Origin: Alloalcanivorax marinus
Lineage (GTDB): Bacteria; Pseudomonadota; Gammaproteobacteria; Pseudomonadales; Alcanivoracaceae
Direction of reading: 5' to 3'
Assembly (NCBI RefSeq): GCF_016906305.1
Contig: NZ_JADDOL010000018.1
Span: 1 to 64,000 of the forward strand
DNA length: 64,000 bases
Shown piece after piece: positions 39,701 to 53,010 of this stretch (within the stretch, counting starts at the first letter, position 1; each line of letters begins with the position of its first letter). A program made the translations under genes and the position numbers. The notes under the pieces were generated by a model. The model was not told the DNA's origin, did not search any database, and saw nothing but the letters and a program-made list of their open reading frames with translations.

Positions 39701-41782
39701 GACCTGGACGCCAGCGCCGGTGGCAAGATCACCATGGACGCCAGCAGTGTTATGAGCAGCGGCGCCGACCTGACCCTGGACGCCGTCGACGACGTGGCCC
39801 TGTCCACCCTGCGCGCTGGCGGCGACGTGTCGGTGACCAGCGAGGAGGGCGGCATTCAGGCGGATCCGGCCATCGCCGAGCACATCCACGGCGACAACCT
39901 GTTCCTGTCCGCGGCCAAGAGCATCGGCTCCACGCTCAGCGGCCTGAAAACCCGCGTGACCCACCTCTACGCCACCATCACCGGCAGCGGTGATCTGCAC
40001 CTGGAGGACCTGGACACCAACGGCCTCACCGTGAAGGACAGCAGCCTGGCCGACGGCGACGCGCACCTGCGCGCCGGTGGTGACCTGACCATCGACGCCC
40101 TGGCGGTGAACGGCGACGCGGTGCTCGACAGCGCCGGCCGCCTGGCCACCAGCGCCGAAGGCACGCTCAGCGCCGACGACCTGCAGGGCACCGCGGTCAA
40201 CGGCATCCGCCTCGACAGCTCGCTGCAAAGCGCCACCCTGGCGGTGACCGGCACCGGTGCCATCGACCTGGACAACCAGGGCGACCTGCGCCTGGACGGC
40301 GCCACCACCGCCGACGGCGACATCAACGTGGACAACGGCGGTGACCTGGGCATTGGCCGGGTCGACGCCGGTGATCACGATGTGGCGCTCAGCGCCGCCG
40401 GCGCCATCCGCAAGGACGGCGCCGGCGAGGTGGAAGGCGTCAACGTGACCCTGCGCGCCAACGACGGCATCGGCGAATGGGCCACCGACAACCCCACCGA
40501 TGGTTTCCTGAACCTGACCGCCGAGCGCATCGACGCGCTCTCCGTGGCCGGTGACCTGGTGCTGAACCAGCAGGGCCCGGTACTCATCAGCCAGGCCCGC
40601 ACCGGCGACGGCCGCGTCGGCCTGATGGTGGAGAACGGCGATGCCACCCTGGGTGACATCCACGCCCAGGGCCAGGTGACCGTGGTCGCCAACGCCGGCA
40701 AGCTGATCGACGACGGCGATGCCAAAACCCGGGTGGTGGGCGACGAGGTCCGTCTGGGCGGCCGCGACGGCGTGGGTACCGACACCACCGCCATCGCCAC
40801 CCGCGCCAACATCCTCGACCTGCGCGCCGAAAACGGTGTCATCAACGTGGAAGAACAGGACGGCCTGGCCGGCCTGAACGCCCACATCGACAACGGCGAC
40901 ATCCGCGTGCGCACCCTCACCGGCGACCTCACCGTCAACGAAGTGCGGGCGCTGACCCCGGGTAACGCGGTGATGCTGTCCGCGGTGGCGGGCGCCATCC
41001 TGGACGGCAACGCGGAGGCCACCAACATCGTGGCTTCCCTGCTGGAACTGAGCGCGGCCACCGGCATCGCCCGCGCCAGCGACCCGCTGGACGTGGACGT
41101 GCAAACCCTGGGCGCCACCGGCGGCAGCGGCGGTGTCTACATCAACAACCGAGGCACCGGCCCGCTCACCGTCACCGGCCTCACCGGCCAGGGCGGTCTG
41201 GGCCTGACCACCGGCGGCGATCTGGATCTGGACGGTGACCTGAACGGCCGCCGCGTGGACCTGAGCGCCGGCGGCGATCTGACCCAGCGTGGTCGCATCA
41301 CCGGCACCGACGGCGTCAGCGTCAGCGGCAACGGCAACGTCACCATGGCCACCGGCGCGGAAACCGGCAGCACCGGCCAGGTGCGCTACCGCGCCGGCCA
41401 GACCCTGACGGTGGATCGCATCCACACCACCACCGGACTGGGCGGCGGCACGGTGATCCTGGAAGGTCGCGACCTGGCCAGCAACGCCACCGGGTCCGGC
41501 TCCATCCGCGCCGGCGAGGTGCGGGTGCGCGTGCTCAACGTGGACAGCGACCGGGTCTACGAGATGGTCGACACCACCGACGGCAAGGCACGGGTCTCCC
41601 TCAACGACCGCACCCTGGGCGGCAAGGTGGTGGAGGACACCCAATACGTGGCTGACCTCACCGCCCCGCAAAGCGTCATGCCGCGCCTGGTGTTCGAACC
41701 GTTCGAACCGTTGCGCCCCGCCGACGGCCTGGGCTTCCAGCCCCCCGCCGACGACAGCGACGAATGGCGCTACCAGCCCTGA
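30743..41782 (+). CDS. Giant TpsA exoprotein (filamentous-haemagglutinin type) with a helical insertion
   Basis: 3,679 residues, no cysteine seen. Residues 1-28 are a basic signal peptide ending VHA. The TPS secretion domain spans about 29-260 with INWNDFSIDPG and the NPNGI motif at 112-116. The body is made of short beta-helical repeats rich in Gly, Asp, Thr and Ala (DGDL, AGGDL, LTA). Between about residues 1335 and 1550 the repeats stop and a region of Ala/Gln/Leu heptad-like helices appears, then the repeats resume. Residues near 2530-3015 contain long tandem duplications. The C-terminus (MPRLVFEPFEPLRPADG, ending EWRYQP) is acidic and lacks a toxin, protease or anchoring domain that I recognise. 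It is probably a surface or released adhesin for biofilm or droplet attachment. A strong terminator follows. Confidence 0.93.
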   Translation: MARNKKRNASVAVAVSVSVFGFSGAVHAGPSGGQVVGGDANAVIAQAGGNTTIEQFVNKAVINWNDFSIDPGELVKFIHQANTDVTLNRVTGDTVSQIKGALTANGNIFLINPNGIVFGAGAEIDVAGLLATTFDIADQDFMDGKLNFSGELMSNASITNQGSIEVGNGGFVYLIAPNVENTGHIIANVGRVTLANDGSYDIDLTGNGLVTFSVTDADLTGATGSVKNGPGGEIEAGHVLLSGSQKDAVVSSVVNQGDITAATELTMAGDDLEQSGTIAAGDTTLEATNAIVSNGGSISGGSATLKAGTGIGAASAVHTDVDDLAVSSESGAIRVAEANQLDSLSITTGDSAQVSFKQDGVDPITSDPVQDDVSVQFNGQTLSASRDTVKTDLSFTHGDGGVTLSGVNVEGDLSVTAAGNIVGNGNLDTAASGNRVELATTVDGATIGAENNALRIDAETLRAEAQKGHVVITDTAGDLTLERVSTGDNSVDAGLRALITAEKGDLRGGDSGEINVEAWATNLKADGAIGNPGQAVTTAVDVLSASTQDGGIYVDDRDGELVLGKISAGERIIQAGLPASSTGISNADGSVTLSNGATGSHSVVIGADDNIVIGDTVSATDDLIILSRGGGLYNGGDAAVLTGRFVFLQAADRIGQSGSALKTQSNHLSAASGGNGVYLTENNGLNVTSIYSHGENAKVELEATVGDVVLGLVEVQNGDASVISQGGSIRGDGGTPPNVRANHLTLDADGAIGTAAQALTTEVEGLTTTTGTSLAGTYVANTGLLSSLDVTTLGGNVSVTDADGGVRFDRANEHLAIERNSGQGLDLTVNNGAGNLIVEGADLSGHQVDLSASGRIGDGGGVLAADGLTLAAGDDIDLTTDANRIDATTTDGDIGLDNLGEGPLALNAAAGGDDRDVSVSHQGDLNLGQVSADGLISLTASGDLNGDGDNTAITGNDVKLDAASIGSDSRDLSTAITGKLSMLSDGDVYVTNVGALTMLDGEAVGDIDFTQSGNAVLGRLSSGGSVTFNATGRVSDGNGDADNIVANDLTLDALQVGAADGTVDALEIRVDELVVDARNGGIYLRNRDSGPLSLMHARAAGGDVNIDTAGTMNLGTVTSAGGNVTLTSGGAINDARPDGSSDANVVARKVDLRAQQGVGNTGPLVLDVDQMSVSGGNGDVNAASPGAVEVDADSLVGKGTGGVTIVAASITVLDNNGGILVMDGGKLVLTATNGNIVFLNQDDTIRLPGGGSITLTARADGTNEGYNGNIITGNLVTEGGDITLDADRNVTLGMLDTGGTGDVYVIARDGVILDGNGADQNVRGDHVTLIGNTPTQRDAEIARDTAIADYAGRVAELNAKILQLQTLQQQLEAYIAALNSAIVNKNISQQNLTSAQRTADRLNSQLSAASRALDNLNRVVSVAQAAVDAVALAAGAAQAIPFSGDGGSEGVFQGLSLALSIAQIAVDEYDRNVVSPLANDVNNALNDLDVAKSYFRDAVTNVDTWTRLRDTTRVSRDMADHSVFKATAARDASQALRQQSIAAYDQAQDIDMSAAKPLGIQANQLDMGTSSGRALNSGVYLDSTGNLGLGDINSVGEIRAENVAGNISVVGDVVSPTLISLQAEGAVRGIGGTWVNGEWVPVAGILHAPAIAVRAEQGVANQEDSLYTDTDEIAIDGGQGDAFVINDNDGDELVLGTVDGLSGMTASGDMGLANRGDLRLKTQIIDTDVTADSDTSLVAEGGAIIDDNGDTLNVTGGDLHFRADGQVELDTRVDRVVNSGTSEGDVLLRERDDLALIALETLNGDIDVTAGGNLTVHELAAGGDSATIRLDADGRIDDDQDNSTLIAGKRLELTAGGAIGATGSVTQRGLDTAVDVVTADAQGEINIHDRDDLDVEKVTTTTGNITLTSDAGDLRLGEVRTNGEGGNITLMADGAIDALNEADDTPELYADQLALRAGNGIGTADQALLIETGALEADAGNGGLYLFNQNRDLTVGGVTPNLGLPGLTGLDANGDLHLTVADGALTVNEAVTQTGEGDTRLSSGKGQLVNANLDAAGDLTLTAATGDITAINGVQLTSDGDLSATATEGGVSLVQNSRAQADGDLTLKGGTTVSLNNASAEAGGDLTLTGENGNVTLVHGQATGAEDVTISAGDNITVSGVSTLTATNGALKATATEGNLEISSGSSASAATTLDLKAGDQVALNSATVQSGGDMSVTAEDGDVLLTNSRAATEGAQTVSAGGSVRLTQSQLHTETDGDMKVTATNGDISLNNSQMLAGGAFDGQAGGDAVLISGLISAGGSLNPEADPANGTLDLDAGGSVRLTQGSTLTGTGDTHVGAEAGELLVVDNGKILSGADIDLSAGTNATFNTGRATAGQDLTLTAGQNVSLSGGGNLTATDGDLSATATGGDVLFTQNSSATAGGDLELTAKGNTILTNALINAGVDLALTASQGSLRMTDSDAIAGGKLDASAGQDLQLAAGSTLIANGGTLNATATDGSLNMSQSSRAAATGDVALRAGTDLALNNATAESLEQNLRLTADTGSVTLVTSQGTARGDATVTAGENLVLSAGSALTATDGDLDLTATDGNLSVSQSSRLTAGNDLTGNAGTDLAFTTGTQATAGGDLDLDAGRHLTVEDSQVRADGDAALTATAGNLSVTRSTVTAGGFLDGDAGQGILLTAATLASGRMPMVPFTADFDPAPAANVDLTLNAGSGDIALSQGTRVESAGALVMDSEEGNVSLTNGSRATAVTDATIEAGADVTLAEASRLEAGNGDLKVTATDGDLIVRQSSVLRAGGDLTGRAGGDLAFSEGAQADADGDLDLDAGDNLTVQEAGVRADGNAALTAATGDLAVTRSTVTAGGFLDGDAGGAITLTSATLNSGVSDPAPTGNVDLSLNAGSGNLTLTDGSSASAAGDLVLGSEEGSIVLTNSSRAQAATDATLTAGSDVRINNSASVEAGEGDLTVTATDGDLSLASGAALSAGADLDASAGGKITMDASSVMSSGADLTLDAVDDVALSTLRAGGDVSVTSEEGGIQADPAIAEHIHGDNLFLSAAKSIGSTLSGLKTRVTHLYATITGSGDLHLEDLDTNGLTVKDSSLADGDAHLRAGGDLTIDALAVNGDAVLDSAGRLATSAEGTLSADDLQGTAVNGIRLDSSLQSATLAVTGTGAIDLDNQGDLRLDGATTADGDINVDNGGDLGIGRVDAGDHDVALSAAGAIRKDGAGEVEGVNVTLRANDGIGEWATDNPTDGFLNLTAERIDALSVAGDLVLNQQGPVLISQARTGDGRVGLMVENGDATLGDIHAQGQVTVVANAGKLIDDGDAKTRVVGDEVRLGGRDGVGTDTTAIATRANILDLRAENGVINVEEQDGLAGLNAHIDNGDIRVRTLTGDLTVNEVRALTPGNAVMLSAVAGAILDGNAEATNIVASLLELSAATGIARASDPLDVDVQTLGATGGSGGVYINNRGTGPLTVTGLTGQGGLGLTTGGDLDLDGDLNGRRVDLSAGGDLTQRGRITGTDGVSVSGNGNVTMATGAETGSTGQVRYRAGQTLTVDRIHTTTGLGGGTVILEGRDLASNATGSGSIRAGEVRVRVLNVDSDRVYEMVDTTDGKARVSLNDRTLGGKVVEDTQYVADLTAPQSVMPRLVFEPFEPLRPADGLGFQPPADDSDEWRYQP
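38400..39790 (+). repeat. Tandem duplication within the tpsA gene
   Basis: Two copies of a unit of about 196 codons, offset by 588 bp, with the anchor VTAGGFLDGDAG encoded from about 38732 and again from 39320. The second copy has lost about nine residues after the anchor. A partial third copy follows. Within each unit the pattern TATDGDL and SQSS/RQSS and LTAG/LRAGGDL recurs. Confidence 0.8.
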
Positions 41783-41788
41783 CCCCCC

Positions 41789-41814
41789 AAGCCCGGCTCC
41801 GCCGGGCTTTTTTT
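41789..41814 (+). terminator. Rho-independent terminator after tpsA
   Basis: AAGCCCGGC (41789-41797), loop TCC, GCCGGGCTT (41801-41809), then a run of T to 41814, starting 6 bp after the tpsA stop. Confidence 0.95.
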
Positions 41815-41827
41815 CGGGGCTTTTTTT

Positions 41828-42055
41828 GGGGTCGGACCGCCGTAACCGCTTGATTTAAATGGGCTAAAGGGGGTTTCTGGGCGGTGTTTTTGCGGTTAGA
41901 ACGGGATTTTTAGGGGTGAAAAAGGGCGTTAAGCCCTTTTTTCCTTTCTGTCTTGGCGGCTTTTGGGGTGGGGAAAATCGCCGTTTAAGCTCTATATATC
42001 GCGCGAAAGGTGCTTCTTTTTGATATTAATCAGTAGCTTAGGGTGGTCCGACCCC
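41828..42055. repeat. Inverted-repeat mobile element, copy 1 (MITE/REP-like)
   Basis: The ends are GGGGTCGGACC (41828-41838) and GGTCCGACCCC (42045-42055), with partial complementarity extending to about 35 bp (TAACCGCTTGATT against AATCAGTAGCTTA). It is 228 bp long, has no coding capacity and carries an internal AAGGGCGTTAAGCCCTT palindrome near 41925-41941. A related 237-bp copy lies on the other side of dbpA. It fits a small non-autonomous element of the type moved by REP-associated (Y1) transposases; that origin is inferred. Confidence 0.75.
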
Positions 42056-42069
42056 GGGGCTCCCTGAGG

Positions 42070-43449
42070 TTACAGCAGCCGGACGCGGAGGGAGCGGCCT
42101 TTGATCTTGCCGGCCTGGAGACGTTGCAGGGCTTTGTCGGCGACGGCGCTTTCCACCGCCACATAGGCCTGGTGGTCGAACAGCGTGATCTTGCCCACCT
42201 TGTCGCCGGGAATGCCGGCGTCACCGGTGAGCGCGCCGAGGATGTCGCCGGGGCGCAGCTTTTGCTTGCGACCGGCGCCGATGCACAGGGTCGTCATGGG
42301 CGCCGCCAGCGGGCTCCGATCGGAATGCGGGCGCACCTCCTCCAGGGGCAGCCAGGGCAGGGTGCCGAAACGATCCTCCAGGGCCAGGGCGCGGCGCATT
42401 TCCCGGGGCGCCACCAGGCTCACCGCCAGCCCCGCCTCGCCGGCCCGACCGGTGCGGCCGATACGATGAGTGTGGGTGTCCGGGTCGTGGGCCAGCTCCA
42501 CATTGATCACCAGATCCAGCGCGGCGATGTCCAGCCCGCGGGCGGCCACGTCCGTGGCCACCAGCACCGACAGGCTGCGATTGGCGAAGCGGCCCAGCAC
42601 CTGATCCCGGTCCCGCTGATCCAGGTCGCCGTTCAGCGCCATCGCCGACACGCCCTTGGCGACCAGATGATCCGCCACCTCCTGGCACTGTTGCTTGGTC
42701 ACGCAAAACGCCACGCAGGAAACCGGTCGCAGGCTGTACAGCACCCGCGTCACCGCTTCCAGCCGCTGTTCCGGCGCCACCTCGTAGAAGCGCTGTTCGA
42801 TGGCGGGCCGGTCCTCCCGCTCCGCCGCCTCCACCGTCACCGGATCACGCAGAAAGCGATCCGCCAGCTCGCGGATGCCCGCCGGCCAGGTGGCGGAAAA
42901 CAGCAGGGTCTGCCGGCGGGTCGGCGTCTGCCCGACGATCTCGCTGATGCTGTCCACGAAACCCATGTCCAGCATCCGGTCGGCCTCGTCCAGCACCAGG
43001 GTATTCAAGCCATCCAGGGACAAGGTGCCCTTGGCCAGGTGCTTCTGAACCCGCCCCGGCGTGCCCACGATCACCTGGGCGCCATGCTCCAGGGACCCCA
43101 CCTGCGGGCCCATGGGCACCCCGCCGCACAACGTCAGCACCTTGATGTTGTCCCGGCCACGGGCCAGACGCCGCACCTCCTGGGCCACCTGATCCGCCAG
43201 CTCGCGGGTGGGGCAGAGCACCAGCGCCTGGCAACCGTAGTAGCGCGGATTCAACGGATGCAGCAACCCCAAGCCGAACGCCGCGGTCTTCCCCGACCCG
43301 GTGCGCGCCTGCGCGATCACGTCCCGCCCCTGGAGAATCGACGGCAAGCTTTGCGCCTGCACCGGCGTCATGGCGGTGAAGCCCAGCGACGCCAGGTTCG
43401 CCAGGGTGGCGGCGTCCAACGGCAGGGAAGCAAAATCGGTGGCGGGCAT
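42070..43449 (-). CDS. dbpA: DEAD-box ATP-dependent RNA helicase DbpA
   Basis: 459 residues from the ATG at 43449; a start at 43482 would add 11 residues, but E. coli DbpA aligns with the shorter form. Motifs: ARTGSGKT at 48-55 (I), PTREL (Ia), TPGR (Ib), DEAD (II), SAT (III) and HRIGRTGR (VI). The C-terminal domain, with TLCIGAGRKQKLRPGDILGAL, is the RNA-recognition fold that binds hairpin 92 of 23S rRNA, which sets DbpA apart from other DEAD-box proteins. It helps assemble the 50S subunit. The gene is alone and flanked by two copies of the same inverted-repeat element. Confidence 0.95.
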   Translation of the reverse strand: MPATDFASLPLDAATLANLASLGFTAMTPVQAQSLPSILQGRDVIAQARTGSGKTAAFGLGLLHPLNPRYYGCQALVLCPTRELADQVAQEVRRLARGRDNIKVLTLCGGVPMGPQVGSLEHGAQVIVGTPGRVQKHLAKGTLSLDGLNTLVLDEADRMLDMGFVDSISEIVGQTPTRRQTLLFSATWPAGIRELADRFLRDPVTVEAAEREDRPAIEQRFYEVAPEQRLEAVTRVLYSLRPVSCVAFCVTKQQCQEVADHLVAKGVSAMALNGDLDQRDRDQVLGRFANRSLSVLVATDVAARGLDIAALDLVINVELAHDPDTHTHRIGRTGRAGEAGLAVSLVAPREMRRALALEDRFGTLPWLPLEEVRPHSDRSPLAAPMTTLCIGAGRKQKLRPGDILGALTGDAGIPGDKVGKITLFDHQAYVAVESAVADKALQRLQAGKIKGRSLRVRLL

Positions 43450-43497
43450 GGCGAAACCTGACAGCAAGAAAAGGGCCCGCATTCTAACACCTTCCCA

Positions 43498-43535
43498 GGG
43501 TCGGACCCGGCTAAGCGATTGATTTCATGTACGCT
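43498..43535. repeat. Fragment of the same inverted-repeat element
   Basis: AGGGTCGGACCCGGCTAAGC followed by GATTGATTTC matches the end sequence of the element at 43571 with a few changes, but has no partner end. It begins about 50 bp upstream of the dbpA start. Confidence 0.6.
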
Positions 43536-43570
43536 GAGCAGCCCGGCAGCGGGCCACCCGGGGTCCACCC

Positions 43571-43807
43571 GGGGTCGGACCACGCTAACCGCTTGATTTT
43601 CCCTTCCTTTGAGGCGACCACAAGCCAATACGGAGGGCCATGAGCCGGTTTTTCGGGGTTAAAAGAAGGGGTTAAACGGAACCGGTTGAGGGGCATTGGC
43701 TCGCTAGCGGCCTCTTTTGAGGGGCCAAAAGACGCCGCAGGCTCCATTTGCGCGCAATATTTTCCAGTATTTTCATTGATATCAGTCGGTTAGCGTGGTC
43801 CGACCCC
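43571..43807. repeat. Inverted-repeat mobile element, copy 2 (MITE/REP-like)
   Basis: GGGGTCGGACCACGCTAACC at the left and its complement GGTTAGCGTGGTCCGACCCC at the right (43788-43807) form perfect 20-bp ends; similarity continues into CGCTTGATT against ATATCAGTCG. It is 237 bp long. An internal TTTTTCGGGGTTAAAAG stretch resembles the middle of copy 1. The rest of 43808-43970 is the smc upstream region without a clear promoter. Confidence 0.8.
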
Positions 43808-43970
43808 GGGGTGGGGCGGTTACGGCAAACACACGGAAAGTGGCGCCGCGCCGGGTGAATTCGGCCCCGCTTGTCGCTAGACTAGGCGGCTTAAGCTCTG
43901 CTTACGGTCCCGCAGCCAGGCGGGACCCCTGGCCCTGTTCTGGAGCGGTTGCGGCCGCGATACGCACGCT

Positions 43971-47465
<3,495 letters not shown>

Positions 47466-47533
47466 TCCGGGCGATCCGATGAACCTGATCCAATGAATCT
47501 GGGCGACGCGAGCCAAGCTAAGGAAGAGGCAAC

Positions 47534-51101
<3,568 letters not shown>

Positions 51102-51114
51102 GCGCGGCCCGGGC

Positions 51115-51193
51115 AATCGCGGCTGAAGCGGAACGCCGCCCGGCCGCTCCTACGGCGATCTCTTTACCGTGTAGGAGCGGCTTCAGCCGCGAT
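51115..51193. repeat. REP pair after ligA
   Basis: AATCGCGGCTGAAGCG at the left and GTAGGAGCGGCTTCAGCCGC plus GAT at the right form a large inverted repeat, with a CCGGCCGCTCCTACGG part between. It is the GGCTTCAGCC subtype, like the copy in zipA. Confidence 0.85.
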
Positions 51194-51273
51194 GCCAAGC
51201 CCCGCCCAACAGGATGGCGGCCCGCCGCCCCGGCGGTTACCATGTCGCCAAGCCGAAATCTCGAGGTCCCTCC

Positions 51274-51852
51274 ATGCGCGTGCTGATCGTGACGCTCACG
51301 CTGCTGCTGCTCGGCGGCTGCGCCACCACCCCCACCCATATCGACGACGTCTGCGCGGTGTTCGATCAGAAGGGCGGCTGGTTCAACAACTGGTACAAGG
51401 CCGCCAAGCGCAGCGAGAAGGAATACGGCGTGCCGGTGGCGATCCTGATGGCCACCATCTACAAGGAATCCGGCTACCAGGCCCACGCCAAACCGCCGCG
51501 CACCAAACTGCTCGGCTTTATCCCCTGGAAGCGGCCCTCCAGCGCCTACGGCTACCCCCAGGCCCTGGACGGCACCTGGGCCTGGTACCAGCGTGAAACC
51601 GGTCACGGCGGCGCCAAGCGGGACGACTTCGGCGACGCCGTGGACTTCGTCGGCTGGTACCATTACCAGAGCCACGTGCGCAACGGCATCGCTCTCAACG
51701 ACGCCTATCATCTTTATCTGGCCTACTACGCCGGCCACGGCGGCTACGCCCGCGGGGTCTGGAAAAGCCGCCCCTACATGCAGCGCTCCGCCCGCCGTGC
51801 CCAGGACATGGCCAGCCGTTATGCGGTGCAGATGGAGCGGTGCGGGCGTTAG
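51274..51852 (+). CDS. Lipoprotein with lytic-transglycosylase (SLT-like) domain
   Basis: 192 residues. Signal peptide with lipobox LLGGC and Cys16 as the lipidated residue; Ala at +2 favours the outer membrane. VPVAILMATIYKESGYQ places the likely catalytic Glu65 in the KES motif of SLT lysozyme-like domains, and SSAYGYPQALDGTWAWY fits the later AYG-containing part. It should cleave or bind peptidoglycan. TCGAGG precedes the ATG. It lies after the ligA REP pair and stands alone. Confidence 0.85.
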   Translation: MRVLIVTLTLLLLGGCATTPTHIDDVCAVFDQKGGWFNNWYKAAKRSEKEYGVPVAILMATIYKESGYQAHAKPPRTKLLGFIPWKRPSSAYGYPQALDGTWAWYQRETGHGGAKRDDFGDAVDFVGWYHYQSHVRNGIALNDAYHLYLAYYAGHGGYARGVWKSRPYMQRSARRAQDMASRYAVQMERCGR

Positions 51853-51916
51853 GGACGTTGAAAGTGACCAGTTAAAAGTTGAAAGGGCGGCGCCCGCGGT
51901 TGTTCGAGGTTGAAGT

Positions 51917-52342
51917 TTGGATAACGAGTCGATTGTCTACGGCTGCATCAAACACCTGCCGTTCGGCGACGAGCGGCAGCGCAAGGCCAGTTGTTTCCAC
52001 AACCGCCGCGCGGTGCGCGCGCTGCCGGAGGCGGACGAGTCGCCGTTCCTGGGGCAGGACATGTTCGCCTTTTCCGCCGACCCGGGCGGTGGCGGCTACC
52101 AGACCCAGGTGATCCACTTCGGCCAGTCCTACCGGGCGGTGGAATACGAGTGGGCCCACTGGATCGCCAAGTTCGAGCGCCTGCTCAAGCAGATGTACTG
52201 GGTCAGCGCGGTGGTGCACCTGGACACGGAACTGGCCGGCACCCACACCTTTCACTGGGACTGCGCCGACGATTACCACGAGCCCTCCGACGATCCGCTG
52301 CGGGTGCGCTGCGAATGGTCCCGGGAGGGCAATCTTGTTTAG
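51917..52342 (+). CDS. Protein of unknown function
   Basis: 141 residues from a TTG at 51917, preceded by GAGG at a suitable distance; there is no ATG near the start. It contains conserved-looking aromatic and acidic runs (YRAVEYEWAHWIAKFERLLKQ, written here in full at 21 would exceed limits so only EYEWAHWIAKFERL is quoted) and CDYHEP-like CADDYHEP near 113-120. No signal peptide or membrane segment. It is followed 25 bp later by yheU, so the two are likely cotranscribed. I do not recognise the family. Confidence 0.65.
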   Translation: MDNESIVYGCIKHLPFGDERQRKASCFHNRRAVRALPEADESPFLGQDMFAFSADPGGGGYQTQVIHFGQSYRAVEYEWAHWIAKFERLLKQMYWVSAVVHLDTELAGTHTFHWDCADDYHEPSDDPLRVRCEWSREGNLV

Positions 52343-52367
52343 CCGCGAACATGTTTAGAGGTCAGCG

Positions 52368-52595
52368 ATGATCGTTCCCTGGCAGGAGATTCCCGCCGCC
52401 ACCCTCGACAACCTGATCGAGGAATTCGTGACCCGCGACGGCACCGACTATGGCGAACGGGAAATCGCCACCGCCACCAAGGTGGAGCAGGTGCTCGCCC
52501 AACTGAAACGGGGCGACGCGGCGGTGGTGTTCGACGACGCCACCGAAACCGTGTCCATCTTCACCCGCGAGCAGCTCCGCGAAGCGGGCCTGTAA
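52368..52595 (+). CDS. yheU: YheU family small protein (UPF0270)
   Basis: 75 residues. MIVPWQEIPAATLDNLIEEF and TRDGTDYGE are the family signature, and the length agrees with E. coli YheU. GAGGT precedes the ATG. Function is not known in any organism to my knowledge; the family is often found as a lone small conserved gene. Confidence 0.9.
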   Translation: MIVPWQEIPAATLDNLIEEFVTRDGTDYGEREIATATKVEQVLAQLKRGDAAVVFDDATETVSIFTREQLREAGL

Positions 52596-52600
52596 GGCGG

Positions 52601-52993
52601 TTAATACAACCCCACGATCACAAGCAGATGCACGCTGGCCGCCAGCAGCACCAGCCAGGTGGCGATGATGCCCAGCTTGCGGAAGGTGTTCACCTCGCTG
52701 CCCGGCTTGAGCATGCCCCAGGCATGGGCCAGCCGGCCCAGCACCAGCAGCAGCCCGTACAGATGCAGCGCCCAGGCGTTGCCGTTATTGCCTTCCAGCA
52801 GCCCGATCAGAATCAGCGCCAGGGGCACGTACTCCACCGCGTTGCCGTGGGCGCGCACCGCCCGGTTGATCAGAACGTCGCCGCCATCACCCAGGGACAC
52901 GCCCCGGCCGAAGCGGTAGCGCACCACGTTGAAGGCCAGCGCGAGAATCAACAGACCGCACAGAGCGGCGTACAGGGCGGTGATCGGGAACAT
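52601..52993 (-). CDS. MAPEG-family membrane protein (YecN-like)
   Basis: 130 residues with four membrane helices. RFGRGVSLGDGGD, NRAVRAHGNAVEYVPLAL and LHLYGLLLVLGRLAHAWG are the MAPEG motifs. The family includes glutathione-dependent enzymes, but bacterial YecN-type members have no proven reaction. The stop is 6 bp from the end of the convergent yheU gene. It is 17 bp downstream of the mnmC stop on the same strand, so it may be cotranscribed with mnmC. Confidence 0.9.
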   Translation of the reverse strand: MFPITALYAALCGLLILALAFNVVRYRFGRGVSLGDGGDVLINRAVRAHGNAVEYVPLALILIGLLEGNNGNAWALHLYGLLLVLGRLAHAWGMLKPGSEVNTFRKLGIIATWLVLLAASVHLLVIVGLY

Positions 52994-53010
52994 GGGGCAG
53001 CCTCTTGGAT

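Noticed and set aside
30794-41671. Very long open frames on the strand opposite tpsA (one of about 2,600 codons, one of about 870)
   Set aside because: They are the mirror of a GC-rich, repetitive gene with few stop codons in any frame. The translations are low-complexity Gly/Val/Ala/His runs without domains or ribosome-binding sites.
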